Source of the DNA: Clostridium sp.
GTDB taxonomy: Bacteria; Bacillota; Clostridia; Clostridiales; Clostridiaceae
Direction of reading: 5' to 3'
Assembly: GCF_022482905.1 (NCBI RefSeq)
Contig: NZ_JAKVOI010000001.1
Span: 993,958-1,057,957 of the forward strand
Length of the DNA stretch: 64,000 bases
The translations under genes were made by a program, and so were the position numbers. The notes under the pieces are model-generated. The model did no database searches and was not told where the DNA came from. It saw only the letters and a program-made list of their open reading frames with translations. Positions within the stretch are counted from its first letter, which is position 1, and every line of letters starts with the position of its first letter. Of the stretch, positions 47,950-56,530 are shown piece after piece.

Positions 47950-48468
47950 ATGACGTATAAAATTTATGATTTTGATGATTGTGAAATTAAAACAATTGGA
48001 ACTGATGATATAAATATTATATCTGAATTTTGTAGAAGGTGCAGTGATTATTATGTAATGCATGGAGGAATTGAAGCTTCAAGGAGAGATGTTGAGGAAA
48101 TATTTGAAGAGTTGCCGCCAGGTAAAGATTATGGAGATAAATTTGTTTTTGGAATATTTAAGAATAATAAACAGCTTGTAGGTATTGTTGACATTGTGAA
48201 GGATTTTCCTGTTTCCACACAGTGGATGCTTGGATTAATGCTTATTGATCCAATGGAAAGAGGTAGAGGTCTTGGCAGAATGGTACATTTTAGATTAACA
48301 GAATGGGCGGTCAATCTTGGGGCTGGGTCCTTTAGAATTGGTGTTATCGATAAGAATGTCAAGGGAATTGGTTTCTGGAAGAGTTTGGGTTACAGAGAAA
48401 TAAGGAAGGGAAAAATTCAGTTAAAAGATAAGACAAATCAATTGTATGTAATGGTGCTCAATTTATAG
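47950..48468 (+). CDS. GNAT-family N-acetyltransferase
   Basis: 172 residues. The acetyl-CoA motif is RGRGLGRMVHF (Q/RxxGxG/A). An MLIDPMERGRGLG strand-loop and the late GFWKSLGYREI match GNAT motifs A and B. The acceptor is unknown. GGAGCGG precedes the ATG. Third gene of the 46.0-48.5 kb run. Confidence 0.82.
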   Translation: MTYKIYDFDDCEIKTIGTDDINIISEFCRRCSDYYVMHGGIEASRRDVEEIFEELPPGKDYGDKFVFGIFKNNKQLVGIVDIVKDFPVSTQWMLGLMLIDPMERGRGLGRMVHFRLTEWAVNLGAGSFRIGVIDKNVKGIGFWKSLGYREIRKGKIQLKDKTNQLYVMVLNL

Positions 48469-48477
48469 ATGAAATAG

Positions 48478-48520
48478 TGAGAGAGGCGGAGGGACTTGGT
48501 CCTATTGTGCCCGCCAACGA
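48478..48520 (+). promoter_or_regulatory. Remnant of an S-box (SAM-I) riboswitch
   Basis: GAGAGGCGGAGGGACTTGG (48481-48499), then TCCTATTGTGCCCGCCAAC, matches the 5' part of the intact S-box at 49086 with an inserted T and a few changes. The later elements (GGTGCCAATTCC, GATGAGAAG) are missing. It is on the plus strand, but the next gene is minus-strand, so it has no downstream target. Confidence 0.65.
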
Positions 48521-48523
48521 TGA

Positions 48524-48577
48524 AAAGCGGATATAAATTTATGGCGGCACTGTTTATACAATATCTAAGTCCGCTTT
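48524..48577 (-). terminator. Weak hairpin at the 3' end of the YwbE-like gene
   Basis: AAAGCGGA (48524-48531) pairs with TCCGCTTT (48570-48577) across a long loop that includes the stop codon at 48565. On the minus strand TTTTC follows. Low strength. Confidence 0.35.
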
Positions 48578-48840
48578 CCATATATAATTTTGCCGTTTCT
48601 AACCAGGTATACAACCCTCCCTATGCTTACCCTTCCATCATTGGATTTTATTTCAACTTTTATTCCTCTTGGATGATCATGTTTTGTAAGTTTACGAACA
48701 ACAACTCCAAAAGTTAAATCTTCTATTTTAGATGCAGATCTCTGCATTGACTTTTCACAGATATATACTGTATCACCTATATTGATGGAATTTACAAGTT
48801 TACATTCATTAGATCTGTCTTTAAAATAATCTTTTTCCAT
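48565..48840 (-). CDS. YwbE-like small protein (DUF2196)
   Basis: 91 residues. The SINIGDTVYI...LTFGVVVRKLTKHDHPRGIKVEI pattern, with VGRVVYLV near the C-terminus, matches the YwbE family of small, probably OB/SH3-like beta proteins of unknown function. GAGGTG precedes the ATG on the minus strand. Monocistronic. It faces the S-box promoter region. Confidence 0.75.
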   Translation of the reverse strand: MEKDYFKDRSNECKLVNSINIGDTVYICEKSMQRSASKIEDLTFGVVVRKLTKHDHPRGIKVEIKSNDGRVSIGRVVYLVRNGKIIYGKRT

Positions 48841-49015
48841 ATGTATTCACCTCAGCTCAGCTATACTTATTTTCATATTAAGATAAGTATAGCAGACTTG
48901 GGGATGAAATGATATTATTTTAAGATATGAGGCTTATGGTGGTGCTTTGTTTCCAATCTTAAACAACAAAATATCATCTTTCATGCGTTTGCCCTGAAGA
49001 AAATTTAAGTTTTTC

Positions 49016-49044
49016 TTGACAAAAAATTATAAACACTATATTAT
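49016..49044 (+). promoter_or_regulatory. Promoter of the S-box/sulfate transporter operon
   Basis: TTGACA (49016-49021), a 17-base spacer and TATTAT (49039-49044). It lies about 40 bases before the aptamer. Confidence 0.8.
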
Positions 49045-49080
49045 AATAGATAAATTGCAAATAATTAAATATTTAATTTC

Positions 49081-49233
49081 TTATCAAGAGAGGCGGAGGG
49101 ACTGGCCCTATGATGCCCGGCAACCTGGATGTATATTATATATGTTCAATGGTGCCAATTCCAGCAGGAATACCTGAAAGATGAGAAGCAAAGGAACATC
49201 AAACTTCCTATGGTTTCTCCATAGGGAGTTTTT
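49081..49233 (+). promoter_or_regulatory. SAM-I (S-box) riboswitch with terminator
   Basis: All core blocks are present: TTATCAAGAGAGGCGGAGGG at the 5' end, ACTGGCCCTATGATGCCCGG then CAACC, GGTGCCAATTCC (49151-49162) and GATGAGAAG (49180-49188). A terminator follows: AACTTCCTATGG (49202-49213) with CCATAGGGAGTT (49219-49230, one G-U pair) and a T tract. When S-adenosylmethionine is plentiful the terminator forms and the downstream sulfate/thiosulfate importer is shut off. Confidence 0.96.
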
Positions 49234-49309
49234 AATTTATAGTCTTTAGTGGAAGTAAAGAACATACTTCTTACCTAAATGAAAGAAAGCACAGTGAGGA
49301 GGAAAACAA

Positions 49310-49387
49310 GTGCATAAACTATGTACTAAGTCAAAATACTTGAACTCTAATAAGTATTTTGACTTAATGGGAATTTTTAATTTATAG
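49310..49387 (+). CDS. Possible leader peptide between S-box and transporter genes
   Basis: GAGGAGG (49296-49302) sits 7 bases before a GTG that opens 25 codons to TAG at 49385. The peptide starts [17 protein letters not shown], with one Cys codon at position 5. The frame runs through a perfect 15-bp hairpin (49327-49341 with 49352-49366). This ribosome site is as strong as that of any gene nearby. It could be a translated regulator of the downstream operon, or a decayed gene end. Confidence 0.45.
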   Translation: MHKLCTKSKYLNSNKYFDLMGIFNL

Positions 49388-49390
49388 TGT
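49327..49390 (+). promoter_or_regulatory. Second hairpin with terminator-like tail in the cys leader
   Basis: TAAGTCAAAATACTT (49327-49341) pairs perfectly with AAGTATTTTGACTTA (49352-49366). The tail GGGAATTTTTAATTTATAGT nearly repeats the sequence after the S-box terminator (GGGAGTTTTTAATTTATAGT at 49225-49244). A third dyad, TAGTGTAAA/TTTACACTA (49385-49406), follows. Confidence 0.65.
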
Positions 49391-49433
49391 AAAAAACTTT
49401 ACACTAACCAAAAAAGATTTAGGGGGAATTTTT

Positions 49434-50489
49434 ATGAAAAAATTTAAGTTTGGTATTTTGATTTCACTAATAAGTATTTTTATATTGTCATCTTTTACAG
49501 GATGCGGCAGTAAAAGCGATACAAGCAGTGACAAGTCAGCAGAAAGTAAAAAACCAGTTGAACTGTTGAACGTTTCTTATGATCCTACAAGAGAATTGTA
49601 TGAAGAATATAATAAAGCTTTTGCAAAGTACTGGAAAGAAAAAAGTGGTCAGGATGTTACTATAAAACAGTCGCATGGAGGTTCAGGAAAACAGGGAAGA
49701 TCAATTATAGAGGGACAGGAAGCTGATGTTGCAACGCTTGCCCTTGCATATGATATAGATGCAATTCAGAAGGCAGATTTAATTAATGAAGGCTGGCAGA
49801 AAAAATTTAAGGATAATAGCTCGCCTTATACGTCAACCATAGTATTTCTTGTTAGAAAAGGAAATCCTAAAAATATAAAGGACTGGGATGATCTCACAAA
49901 AAAAGGTGTATCAATAGTAACTCCAAATCCTAAAACATCAGGCGGTGCCAGATGGAATTATCTTGCAGCCTGGGGATATGCTTTAAAGAAAAACAATAAT
50001 GATCAGGCGAAAGCAAAAGAATTTGTGAAAAATTTATATGCAAATGTTGCAGTGCTGGATTCAGGTGCAAGAGGTGCAACCACTACCTTTGTTGAAAGAG
50101 GAGTTGGAGATGTACTCATAGCCTGGGAAAATGAGGCTTTTCTATCAGTGAAAGAATTGGGAAAAGATAAGTTCGATATAGTTGTGCCTTCAGTAAGTAT
50201 ACTTGCAGAACCACCTGTAGCAGTAGTTGACAAGGTAGTGGATAAAAAAGGTACGAGAAAAGTTGCAGAAGCATATTTGAATTACCTGTACTCTAAAGAA
50301 GGACAGGAAATAGCTGCAAAGAACTACTACCGCCCGAGAGACAAAGAAATTGCCAAAAAATATGAAAGCCAATTTCCGAAGATAAATTTGTTTACAATAG
50401 ATGATGTATTTGGAGGATGGGCTAAGGCACAGAAAACCCATTTTGATGATGGTGGAACTTTTGATCAGATATATCAACCTAAAAAGTAA
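49434..50489 (+). CDS. Sulfate/thiosulfate-binding lipoprotein
   Basis: 351 residues. A lipoprotein signal ends in lipobox SSFTGC (about residues 18-23). The mature protein belongs to the Sbp/CysP family: [43 protein letters not shown] and [14 protein letters not shown] are the oxyanion-binding and family signatures. It delivers sulfate or thiosulfate to the CysTWA transporter. AGGGGG precedes the ATG. It is first in a four-gene S-box-controlled operon. Sulfate versus thiosulfate cannot be separated by eye. Confidence 0.93.
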   Translation: MKKFKFGILISLISIFILSSFTGCGSKSDTSSDKSAESKKPVELLNVSYDPTRELYEEYNKAFAKYWKEKSGQDVTIKQSHGGSGKQGRSIIEGQEADVATLALAYDIDAIQKADLINEGWQKKFKDNSSPYTSTIVFLVRKGNPKNIKDWDDLTKKGVSIVTPNPKTSGGARWNYLAAWGYALKKNNNDQAKAKEFVKNLYANVAVLDSGARGATTTFVERGVGDVLIAWENEAFLSVKELGKDKFDIVVPSVSILAEPPVAVVDKVVDKKGTRKVAEAYLNYLYSKEGQEIAAKNYYRPRDKEIAKKYESQFPKINLFTIDDVFGGWAKAQKTHFDDGGTFDQIYQPKK

Positions 50490-50521
50490 TAAGTTAGGTA
50501 AAAATAGGGAGGATACATGAG

Positions 50522-51340
50522 ATGGCTAGAAAGACAAGAGTTATTCCGGGATTTAATATATCTATGGGATTAGCTGTTTTATATTTAAGTTTGATAGTTC
50601 TAATTCCACTCAGTACAATATTGATTCAGACGTCAAAAATGGGATTTGATGAATTCCTGAAAGTTGTTACAAATCCAAGGGTAGTTGCATCGTATAAAAT
50701 AAGCTTTGGCTGTGCATTTATAGCAGCTTCCATAAATACCATATTTGGGTTGATTATTTCCTGGGTACTGGTAAGATATGATTTCCACTTCAAGAGATTT
50801 ATTGATGGATGTATAGACCTGCCATTTGCTCTCCCTACAGCTGTTGCAGGTATTTCACTTACGACACTTTACTCAAAAAACGGATGGATTGGTTCTTTTC
50901 TTTCCAAGTTTGGCATAGAGGGATCATTTTCTACATTTGGAATCACTGTGGCATTGGTATTTATAGGTATACCATTTGTTGTGCGTACAGTTCAGCCTGT
51001 TCTTGAAGATCTGGATTCAAGTATAGAAGAAGCAGCTTCGACTCTTGGTGCATCCAGGATACAGATATTTTTCAAAGTAATACTTCCACAACTCCTTGCT
51101 CCACTTTTAACGGGATTTTCACTTGCTTTTGCAAGAGGTATAGGAGAATATGGTTCTGTTGTATTTATAGCAGGAAACAAGCCGATGAAGACAGAGATAG
51201 CTCCACTTTTAATAATGACCAAGCTTGAGCAGTTTGATTATTCGGGAGCTACAGCTATAGCCCTGATTATGCTTGTATTTTCATTTTTCATGCTGTTTGT
51301 TATAAATTTAATTCAATGGAAATCCAATAAGTATGCATAG
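50522..51340 (+). CDS. cysT: Sulfate ABC transporter permease CysT
   Basis: 272 residues with six helices. The inner-membrane coupling motif EEAASTLGASRIQIFFKVILP (EAA loop) is followed by a GFSLAFARGIGEYGSVVFI segment characteristic of CysT/CysU. It pairs with CysW to form the channel. GGGAGG precedes the ATG. Confidence 0.93.
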   Translation: MARKTRVIPGFNISMGLAVLYLSLIVLIPLSTILIQTSKMGFDEFLKVVTNPRVVASYKISFGCAFIAASINTIFGLIISWVLVRYDFHFKRFIDGCIDLPFALPTAVAGISLTTLYSKNGWIGSFLSKFGIEGSFSTFGITVALVFIGIPFVVRTVQPVLEDLDSSIEEAASTLGASRIQIFFKVILPQLLAPLLTGFSLAFARGIGEYGSVVFIAGNKPMKTEIAPLLIMTKLEQFDYSGATAIALIMLVFSFFMLFVINLIQWKSNKYA

Positions 51341-51351
51341 GAGTGATAAAG

Positions 51352-52179
51352 TTGAAAAATAGAAATTATTCTGGATCTGGTGCTGTTAAATTTCTACTCA
51401 TAGCAATAACAATAATATTTTTATTTATAATGCTTGGAATGCCATTGATACTCATACTGATGGAGGCCTTTAAAAAAGGTAAAGATGCATATATTATGGC
51501 TATTACAGAGGAAAATACTGTTTCAGCCATAAAACTTACTTTAATAGCTTCAGGTATTGCAGTTCTTTTAAATACTGTATTTGGTATAATAATGGCTTTT
51601 GCCGTATCAAAATTTAAATTCAAAGGCAGAAATTTTTTAATAACATTGATAGATCTTCCATTTGCTATTTCACCGGTTATAGCAGGACTTATATATGTGC
51701 TGACTTTTGGAAGAGGAGGTTTATTTTACAACTTTTTATTCCAGAATGATATTAAGATAATTTTCGCACTGCCGGGGATAATTTTGGCTACGATATTTGT
51801 TACATTCCCCTTTGTATCCAGGGAGATAATACCACTGATGATTACACAGGGAACTGATGAGGAAGAAGCAGCAGCCTCCATGGGGGCAAATTTATGGACA
51901 ATATTCAGAAAAATAACGCTGCCAAATATAAAATGGGGACTGCTTTATGGAATAGTGCTGTGCAGTGCCCGTGCAATAGGTGAATTTGGAGCCGTTTCAG
52001 TAGTTTCCGGACATATAAGGGGTGAGACGAATACTCTTCCGCTTCATGTGGAAATATTGTATAATGAATATCAGTTTTCGGCATCTTTTGCAGTATCATC
52101 TATTTTGGTGTTTATAGCCATAATTATATTGATTCTGAGAAATATTATTGAGTGGAAAGCAAAAAAAGAGGTGAAATAG
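51352..52179 (+). CDS. cysW: Sulfate ABC transporter permease CysW
   Basis: 275 residues with six helices, EAA loop EEEAAASMGANLWTIFRKITLP, and the ARAIGEFGAVSVVSGHIRGETNTLPLHVEI region typical of CysW (quoted in pieces: ARAIGEFGAVS, GETNTLPLHVE). TTG at 51352 is taken as the start because AGGAG (51339-51343) lies 8 bases before it; GTG at 51343 overlaps that site. Confidence 0.92.
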   Translation: MKNRNYSGSGAVKFLLIAITIIFLFIMLGMPLILILMEAFKKGKDAYIMAITEENTVSAIKLTLIASGIAVLLNTVFGIIMAFAVSKFKFKGRNFLITLIDLPFAISPVIAGLIYVLTFGRGGLFYNFLFQNDIKIIFALPGIILATIFVTFPFVSREIIPLMITQGTDEEEAAASMGANLWTIFRKITLPNIKWGLLYGIVLCSARAIGEFGAVSVVSGHIRGETNTLPLHVEILYNEYQFSASFAVSSILVFIAIIILILRNIIEWKAKKEVK

Positions 52180-52181
52180 AG

Positions 52182-53240
52182 ATGTATGTTCAAGTTAAAA
52201 ATCTTAACAAGAAATTTGGAAGTTATGACGCTTCAAAAAATATATCATTCGAAATAGACAAAGGTAAATTAGTAGCCCTTCTTGGACCCAGTGGAAGTGG
52301 AAAAACTACGATACTTCGCATAATTGCAGGACTTGAGACTGCCGACAGTGGTGAAGTTTATATCGACGGAAAACTGGTAAACAATATACCTTCAGGTAAA
52401 AGGGGAATAGGATTTGTTTTTCAGAACTATGCCCTTTTCAGGAATATGACCGTTTATCAGAATATAGCATTTGGACTTTCCATAAAAAAAGCCGACAAAA
52501 AATATATAAAGCAGAGAGTCAATGAATTAATAGAACTTATAGGGCTTAAAGGACTGGAAAACAGATATCCAAGTCAGTTGTCCGGTGGACAGAAACAGAG
52601 AGTTGCTTTTGCAAGGGCACTTGCTCCAAAGCCACAGCTTCTTCTTCTGGATGAGCCTTTTGCAGCTATTGATGCTAAAGTAAGAAAAGAACTTAGGACA
52701 TGGCTCAGACAGATGATACACAAACTTGAAATAACAAGTATTTTTGTAACTCATGATCAGGAAGAGGCAGTAGAGGTAGCAGATGAAATTATTGTAACCA
52801 ATTTAGGAAGTATTGAACAAATTGGAAAAGCGGTTGACATATACAAAAATCCAAACACGACCTTTGTAGCAAAATTTATTGGTCAATCAAATGTCATTGA
52901 GAGTATTAATGAATTCAGGGCATTCAAGGATATTAAAGAGGGCAATGAATTTGTTATAAGACCTGAATTTGTTGAAATAGGTAAAAAAGGAGAAATACAA
53001 TGTGAACTTGCCTGTGATAAAGGTGTTGTTACTGATATTTCTTTTGCAGGTTCCAATTGGATTGTAAGTGTTAAATTAGGAAATGTAGAAATTACAGGAT
53101 TCCGTTCACTTGAAAAAGAGAGTTTAAATGTAGGCGAGGAAGTATTGGTACTTGTATATAGATTGTATGTATTTAAAGGTAATAAAGTAGAAATTATTGA
53201 AAATAAATTGAAAACCGATACTACATCGGCATATATATAA
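52182..53240 (+). CDS. cysA: Sulfate ABC transporter ATPase CysA
   Basis: 352 residues. Walker A GPSGSGKTT, signature LSGGQKQR, Walker B LLLLDEPF, H-loop VTHDQEEA, then a C-terminal TOBE-like regulatory domain from about 240. It drives sulfate/thiosulfate import. GAGGTG precedes the ATG at 52182; the upstream in-frame ATG lies in cysW. Last gene before the terminator. No sulfate-reduction genes follow. Confidence 0.95.
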   Translation: MYVQVKNLNKKFGSYDASKNISFEIDKGKLVALLGPSGSGKTTILRIIAGLETADSGEVYIDGKLVNNIPSGKRGIGFVFQNYALFRNMTVYQNIAFGLSIKKADKKYIKQRVNELIELIGLKGLENRYPSQLSGGQKQRVAFARALAPKPQLLLLDEPFAAIDAKVRKELRTWLRQMIHKLEITSIFVTHDQEEAVEVADEIIVTNLGSIEQIGKAVDIYKNPNTTFVAKFIGQSNVIESINEFRAFKDIKEGNEFVIRPEFVEIGKKGEIQCELACDKGVVTDISFAGSNWIVSVKLGNVEITGFRSLEKESLNVGEEVLVLVYRLYVFKGNKVEIIENKLKTDTTSAYI

Positions 53241-53252
53241 AAATTTTAGTTA

Positions 53253-53298
53253 TGATGCTTGCAGATTATATACGCTTTGCAAGCATCAATAATTTTTT
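53253..53298 (+). terminator. Terminator of the sulfate transporter operon
   Basis: TGATGCTTGCA (53253-53263) pairs perfectly with TGCAAGCATCA (53278-53288), followed by ATAATTTTTT. Confidence 0.9.
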
Positions 53299-53304
53299 GA
53301 AAGG

Positions 53305-53781
53305 TTATTTTACAGCTATCTGCAAGCCTGACAAAGTTTGTATGATTTCATTTATGTCAGGCAATTGTGCCGGCTGATATACCTTCACCCATCTTACTAT
53401 TCCAGTTTCATCTATTATTATATTGGCTCTTTTTGATATACCTTCTTTTTCTACAAATAAGCCGTAGTCCTGGGTAACCTTTCCATGGGGCCAGAAATCG
53501 GAAAGAAGCTTCAGATTCTCCAGTGCAAGTGCAGTTGCCCAGGCTTTTTTTGAAGGCTGGGCATCGACGCTTATCCCGAATGGAACAGTATTCAATTCTT
53601 GAAAGGTATTCCATTTGTTTTCAAGTTCTCTCATTTGATCCGTACAAACGGGTGTCCAGGCAAGAGGATGCCAGGAAAGCAATATATTTTTACCTCTATA
53701 CTCTGATAATTTTACAAATTGTCCAAGATTGTCCTCCAATGAAAAATCTGGAGCTGTATCTCCTACAGAAATTAATTTCAT
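53305..53781 (-). CDS. Peroxiredoxin (AhpC/TSA family, one-Cys type)
   Basis: 158 residues. The peroxidatic Cys is in PLAWTPVCTDQ (near residue 47); no second Cys exists, so the enzyme must use an external thiol or act as a one-Cys peroxiredoxin. DTAPDFSLED opens the thioredoxin fold. It reduces peroxides. AGGAGG precedes the ATG at 53781; upstream in-frame codons to 53847 have no ribosome site. Monocistronic, convergent with the sulfate operon. Confidence 0.9.
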   Translation of the reverse strand: MKLISVGDTAPDFSLEDNLGQFVKLSEYRGKNILLSWHPLAWTPVCTDQMRELENKWNTFQELNTVPFGISVDAQPSKKAWATALALENLKLLSDFWPHGKVTQDYGLFVEKEGISKRANIIIDETGIVRWVKVYQPAQLPDINEIIQTLSGLQIAVK

Positions 53782-53925
53782 AATTTTACCGCCTCCTTGT
53801 TCAAATATAGTATTTCGCATGATTCTATATTTATTCCGCAAATTCAATTCAAAAAGTCAAAGAATTTATTTTCTGTAATTCACACATACTATCTAAAAGT
53901 ATATTAACCTGAGGTGGTATGTAAA

Positions 53926-55344
53926 ATGAAAGACAAACGTAGAGGGTTATCTGTATGGCAGCTTGTAACCATGGCACTGGGAACTATAATCGGGGGATCT
54001 TTTTTTATTGGCTCGTCTGTAGCCATACGTTCAGCTGGACCTGCAATTGTAATATCATATGTGCTAGGTGGAATTTTGGTATATTTCATCCTTTCTGCAC
54101 TTTCTGAAATGATAAAAGATGATCCATCTTCCGGATCATTTAGAAGTTTTACTGCAAAAGCCTTTGGAGCCGGTACTGGATTTGTCGTGGGCTGGGTTTA
54201 CTGGACGGGAATGATTCTCGCCATGTCAAGTGAAGTTGCAGCCCTCTTTATTATATTTCACACCTGGATACCTTATGTACCGATTATTTTATTTGGGACT
54301 GTAACAATTGTTGGAATTACACTTCTTAATTTACTTGGAGCCGATAAATTGAGCAGGATTGAGAGTGGATTGGTTGTTTTTAAGCTGTTTGCAATAGTGT
54401 CCTTCATAGTTATTGGAACATTTTTGATTTCAGAATTAATACCAAAAAATCCAGAAGCATTGTTGGGAAAACTCACAGGTAGATCAATTTTTCCAAATGG
54501 AATAAAGGGCATTGCAGGAAGCATGCTTACGGTAATGTTTGCTTATGCCGGCTTTGAAATAATAGGTCTGGCATATTCTGAAACGGATAATCCAAAGGAA
54601 ACAATTCCCAAAGCATCTTTATATACTGTAATCAGTCTTGTTGGACTATATGTAGTCTCGGCTGTGGTAATTACAATGTTGATCCCCACGGGATCACTCA
54701 ATGAAAATGTGAGTCCTATGGTTTCGGCACTTGACAGGTGGGGCATAAGCTGGGCCGGGAATGTTATAAGCCTGATAATGTTTACTGCAGTACTTTCAAC
54801 CATGCTGGCAGGTATGTTTGGTCTTGGTAGAATGGTTCGTTCTCTTGCGGATGAAGGATATACTCCGGTGATATTAAAGGACAGAAAAAATGTTCCCTAC
54901 AGGGGAATAATTTTTTCAGGATTGTCCATGTTCATTGGACTTGTAATTGGTCTTCTGTTTCCTAAAGTCTATTTGTTTTTAATAAGTTCGGGAGGCTTTG
55001 CGCTGATGTTTACGTATGCAGCCATAGTTGCCTCACAAATCCGCATGCAGAAAAAGAAAAGAGAAAAATATACATATGCTTCATGGTTTACACTAGTTGT
55101 CCTTATTTGTGTTATTTGCAGCATGCCGTTTGTACAGGGACAGTTTGCCGGACTTGTGGCAGGATCTCTGATTGTTTTATTGTATTCATTGATATACGTA
55201 TCAATGAGATATTATGAAAATGTAAAAAAATTAAAATATCAAGATATGAAGAATAGTAATATAAATTTGTTTACAGAATTTTCTAAAGAACTTGGGAAGA
55301 ACGAGGAAAAGCAAAAGCACAATAATCATAGAAATGAGAAATAA
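53926..55344 (+). CDS. APC-superfamily amino acid permease
   Basis: 472 residues with about twelve hydrophobic helices. The N-terminal GTIIGGSFFIGSSVA is the unwound-helix substrate motif, and FAYAGFEIIGLAYSETDNP is the TM6/following loop signature of APC transporters. The C-terminal 60 residues are polar and basic. Substrate unknown. GAGGTGG lies 8 bases before the ATG at 53926. The DUF1657 operon begins 66 bases downstream. Confidence 0.88.
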   Translation: MKDKRRGLSVWQLVTMALGTIIGGSFFIGSSVAIRSAGPAIVISYVLGGILVYFILSALSEMIKDDPSSGSFRSFTAKAFGAGTGFVVGWVYWTGMILAMSSEVAALFIIFHTWIPYVPIILFGTVTIVGITLLNLLGADKLSRIESGLVVFKLFAIVSFIVIGTFLISELIPKNPEALLGKLTGRSIFPNGIKGIAGSMLTVMFAYAGFEIIGLAYSETDNPKETIPKASLYTVISLVGLYVVSAVVITMLIPTGSLNENVSPMVSALDRWGISWAGNVISLIMFTAVLSTMLAGMFGLGRMVRSLADEGYTPVILKDRKNVPYRGIIFSGLSMFIGLVIGLLFPKVYLFLISSGGFALMFTYAAIVASQIRMQKKKREKYTYASWFTLVVLICVICSMPFVQGQFAGLVAGSLIVLLYSLIYVSMRYYENVKKLKYQDMKNSNINLFTEFSKELGKNEEKQKHNNHRNEK

Positions 55345-55410
55345 TTTAAATAATATTTTTATGTAAATTGGGTAATAATAATCTCAGCGATATGTTAGGA
55401 GTTGATGATT

Positions 55411-55617
55411 ATGACAGTAGGTTCAGAAGTAAAGCAGACATTGGCTAATTTAAGGGGAATCGAAAGTACGTTGAGAATCTATTCCATTCAAAGTGGAAAT
55501 AAACAAGAAATAAATGCTTATAAAGAAGCTCTCAAAACAACAGAGACAGTAACCAAAAATATAGAGAGTAGATTGAAGGATATACAACTTGAAGAACCTC
55601 AATATAAGAAAAACTAG
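55411..55617 (+). CDS. DUF1657 small protein
   Basis: 68 residues, helical: MTVGSEVKQTLANLRGIEST, then a helix pair ending RLKDIQLEEPQY. This is the DUF1657 pattern of short proteins linked to spore membrane genes in Bacilli and Clostridia. TAGGAG lies 9 bases before the ATG at 55411. First of a three-gene cassette; 14 bases separate it from the DUF421 protein. Confidence 0.85.
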   Translation: MTVGSEVKQTLANLRGIESTLRIYSIQSGNKQEINAYKEALKTTETVTKNIESRLKDIQLEEPQYKKN

Positions 55618-55631
55618 AGGTGAAAAACATT

Positions 55632-56492
55632 ATGGAAGGTTTGGGAATATTAATTTTAAGAGTTGTAATTTTATTTTTTTTAACTTTGGTATTAATAAGG
55701 TTGATTGAAAAAGGAAATATATCAGAAGCAGCACCCTTTAAACTGGTAAGTTACATTGTAGTCTCTGTTATTGCAGCAGTACTTTCCTTGGGCTTGATAT
55801 CCAATATAACGGCGGGATTTGTTGTATTTGCTATATGGGTGGTACTCTCTCTTGTTGTGGATTATGCATCCTTGAAGGTTAAATGGATATATGATCTTAT
55901 AAATGGGAAAGAAACCATTCTGATAAAGAATGGAAAGGTCATGGAAGAGAACTTGAAGAAAATAAGATACACCGGTGATGATTTACTGAGAGAACTGCGG
56001 TCAAAAAATATTTTTAATCTGTCAGATGTTGAGTTTGCCATAATGGAATCCACAGGAGATATAAATGCACTTTTAAAATCAGACAAAAAGCCAGTTACTC
56101 CCCATGACCTGCAGAGAGAGGTTGCACCGCTGTCTCAGCCTGAAACGGTAATACTTGATGGGAAAATACTTGACGGTGCTTTGACAAATAGAGGGTTAAA
56201 CCGTGAATGGCTCAGAGTACAACTATCAAATCTAGGTGTGCTTCTTGAAAATGTATTTATTGGCCAGGTGGATTCTTCAGGAGACTTGTTTGTGGATACA
56301 TTCGATGATTCAATGGAGATAATCCAGCCTAAAGTCAAAGAACTGCTTTATGCAAGTATGGCAAAAGTCCAGTCCGATCTTTTTGCCTTCTCGCTTCAAA
56401 CTGAAAATCCTGAGGCGAAAAAAATGTATTCAAACAACGCCAATACAGTAAAAAGAATGATGGATAAACTTGAACCATATTTATTAAGATAG
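55632..56492 (+). CDS. 2Duf-like membrane protein (DUF421 plus C-terminal DUF1657)
   Basis: 286 residues. Three membrane helices are at about 2-22, 34-54 and 58-78, followed by the cytoplasmic YetF/DUF421 domain (GKETILIKNGKVMEENLKK, TGDDLLRELRSKNIF, PVTPHDL). The last 45 residues (SMAKVQSDLFAFSLQTENPE...) repeat the DUF1657 pattern of the neighbouring small proteins, giving the DUF421-DUF1657 fusion called 2Duf, which in Bacillus spores is linked to inner-membrane order and heat resistance. GAGGTG precedes the ATG by 9 bases. The role here is inferred from family. Confidence 0.85.
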   Translation: MEGLGILILRVVILFFLTLVLIRLIEKGNISEAAPFKLVSYIVVSVIAAVLSLGLISNITAGFVVFAIWVVLSLVVDYASLKVKWIYDLINGKETILIKNGKVMEENLKKIRYTGDDLLRELRSKNIFNLSDVEFAIMESTGDINALLKSDKKPVTPHDLQREVAPLSQPETVILDGKILDGALTNRGLNREWLRVQLSNLGVLLENVFIGQVDSSGDLFVDTFDDSMEIIQPKVKELLYASMAKVQSDLFAFSLQTENPEAKKMYSNNANTVKRMMDKLEPYLLR

Positions 56493-56530
56493 ATGAAATT
56501 TTATATATTATTTGAAGGGAGGTGAAAAAT

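Noticed and set aside
48524-48577. Functional S-box ending in its own terminator
   Set aside because: The aptamer core after the first third is absent, and the hairpin here better fits the 3' end of the minus-strand YwbE-like gene.
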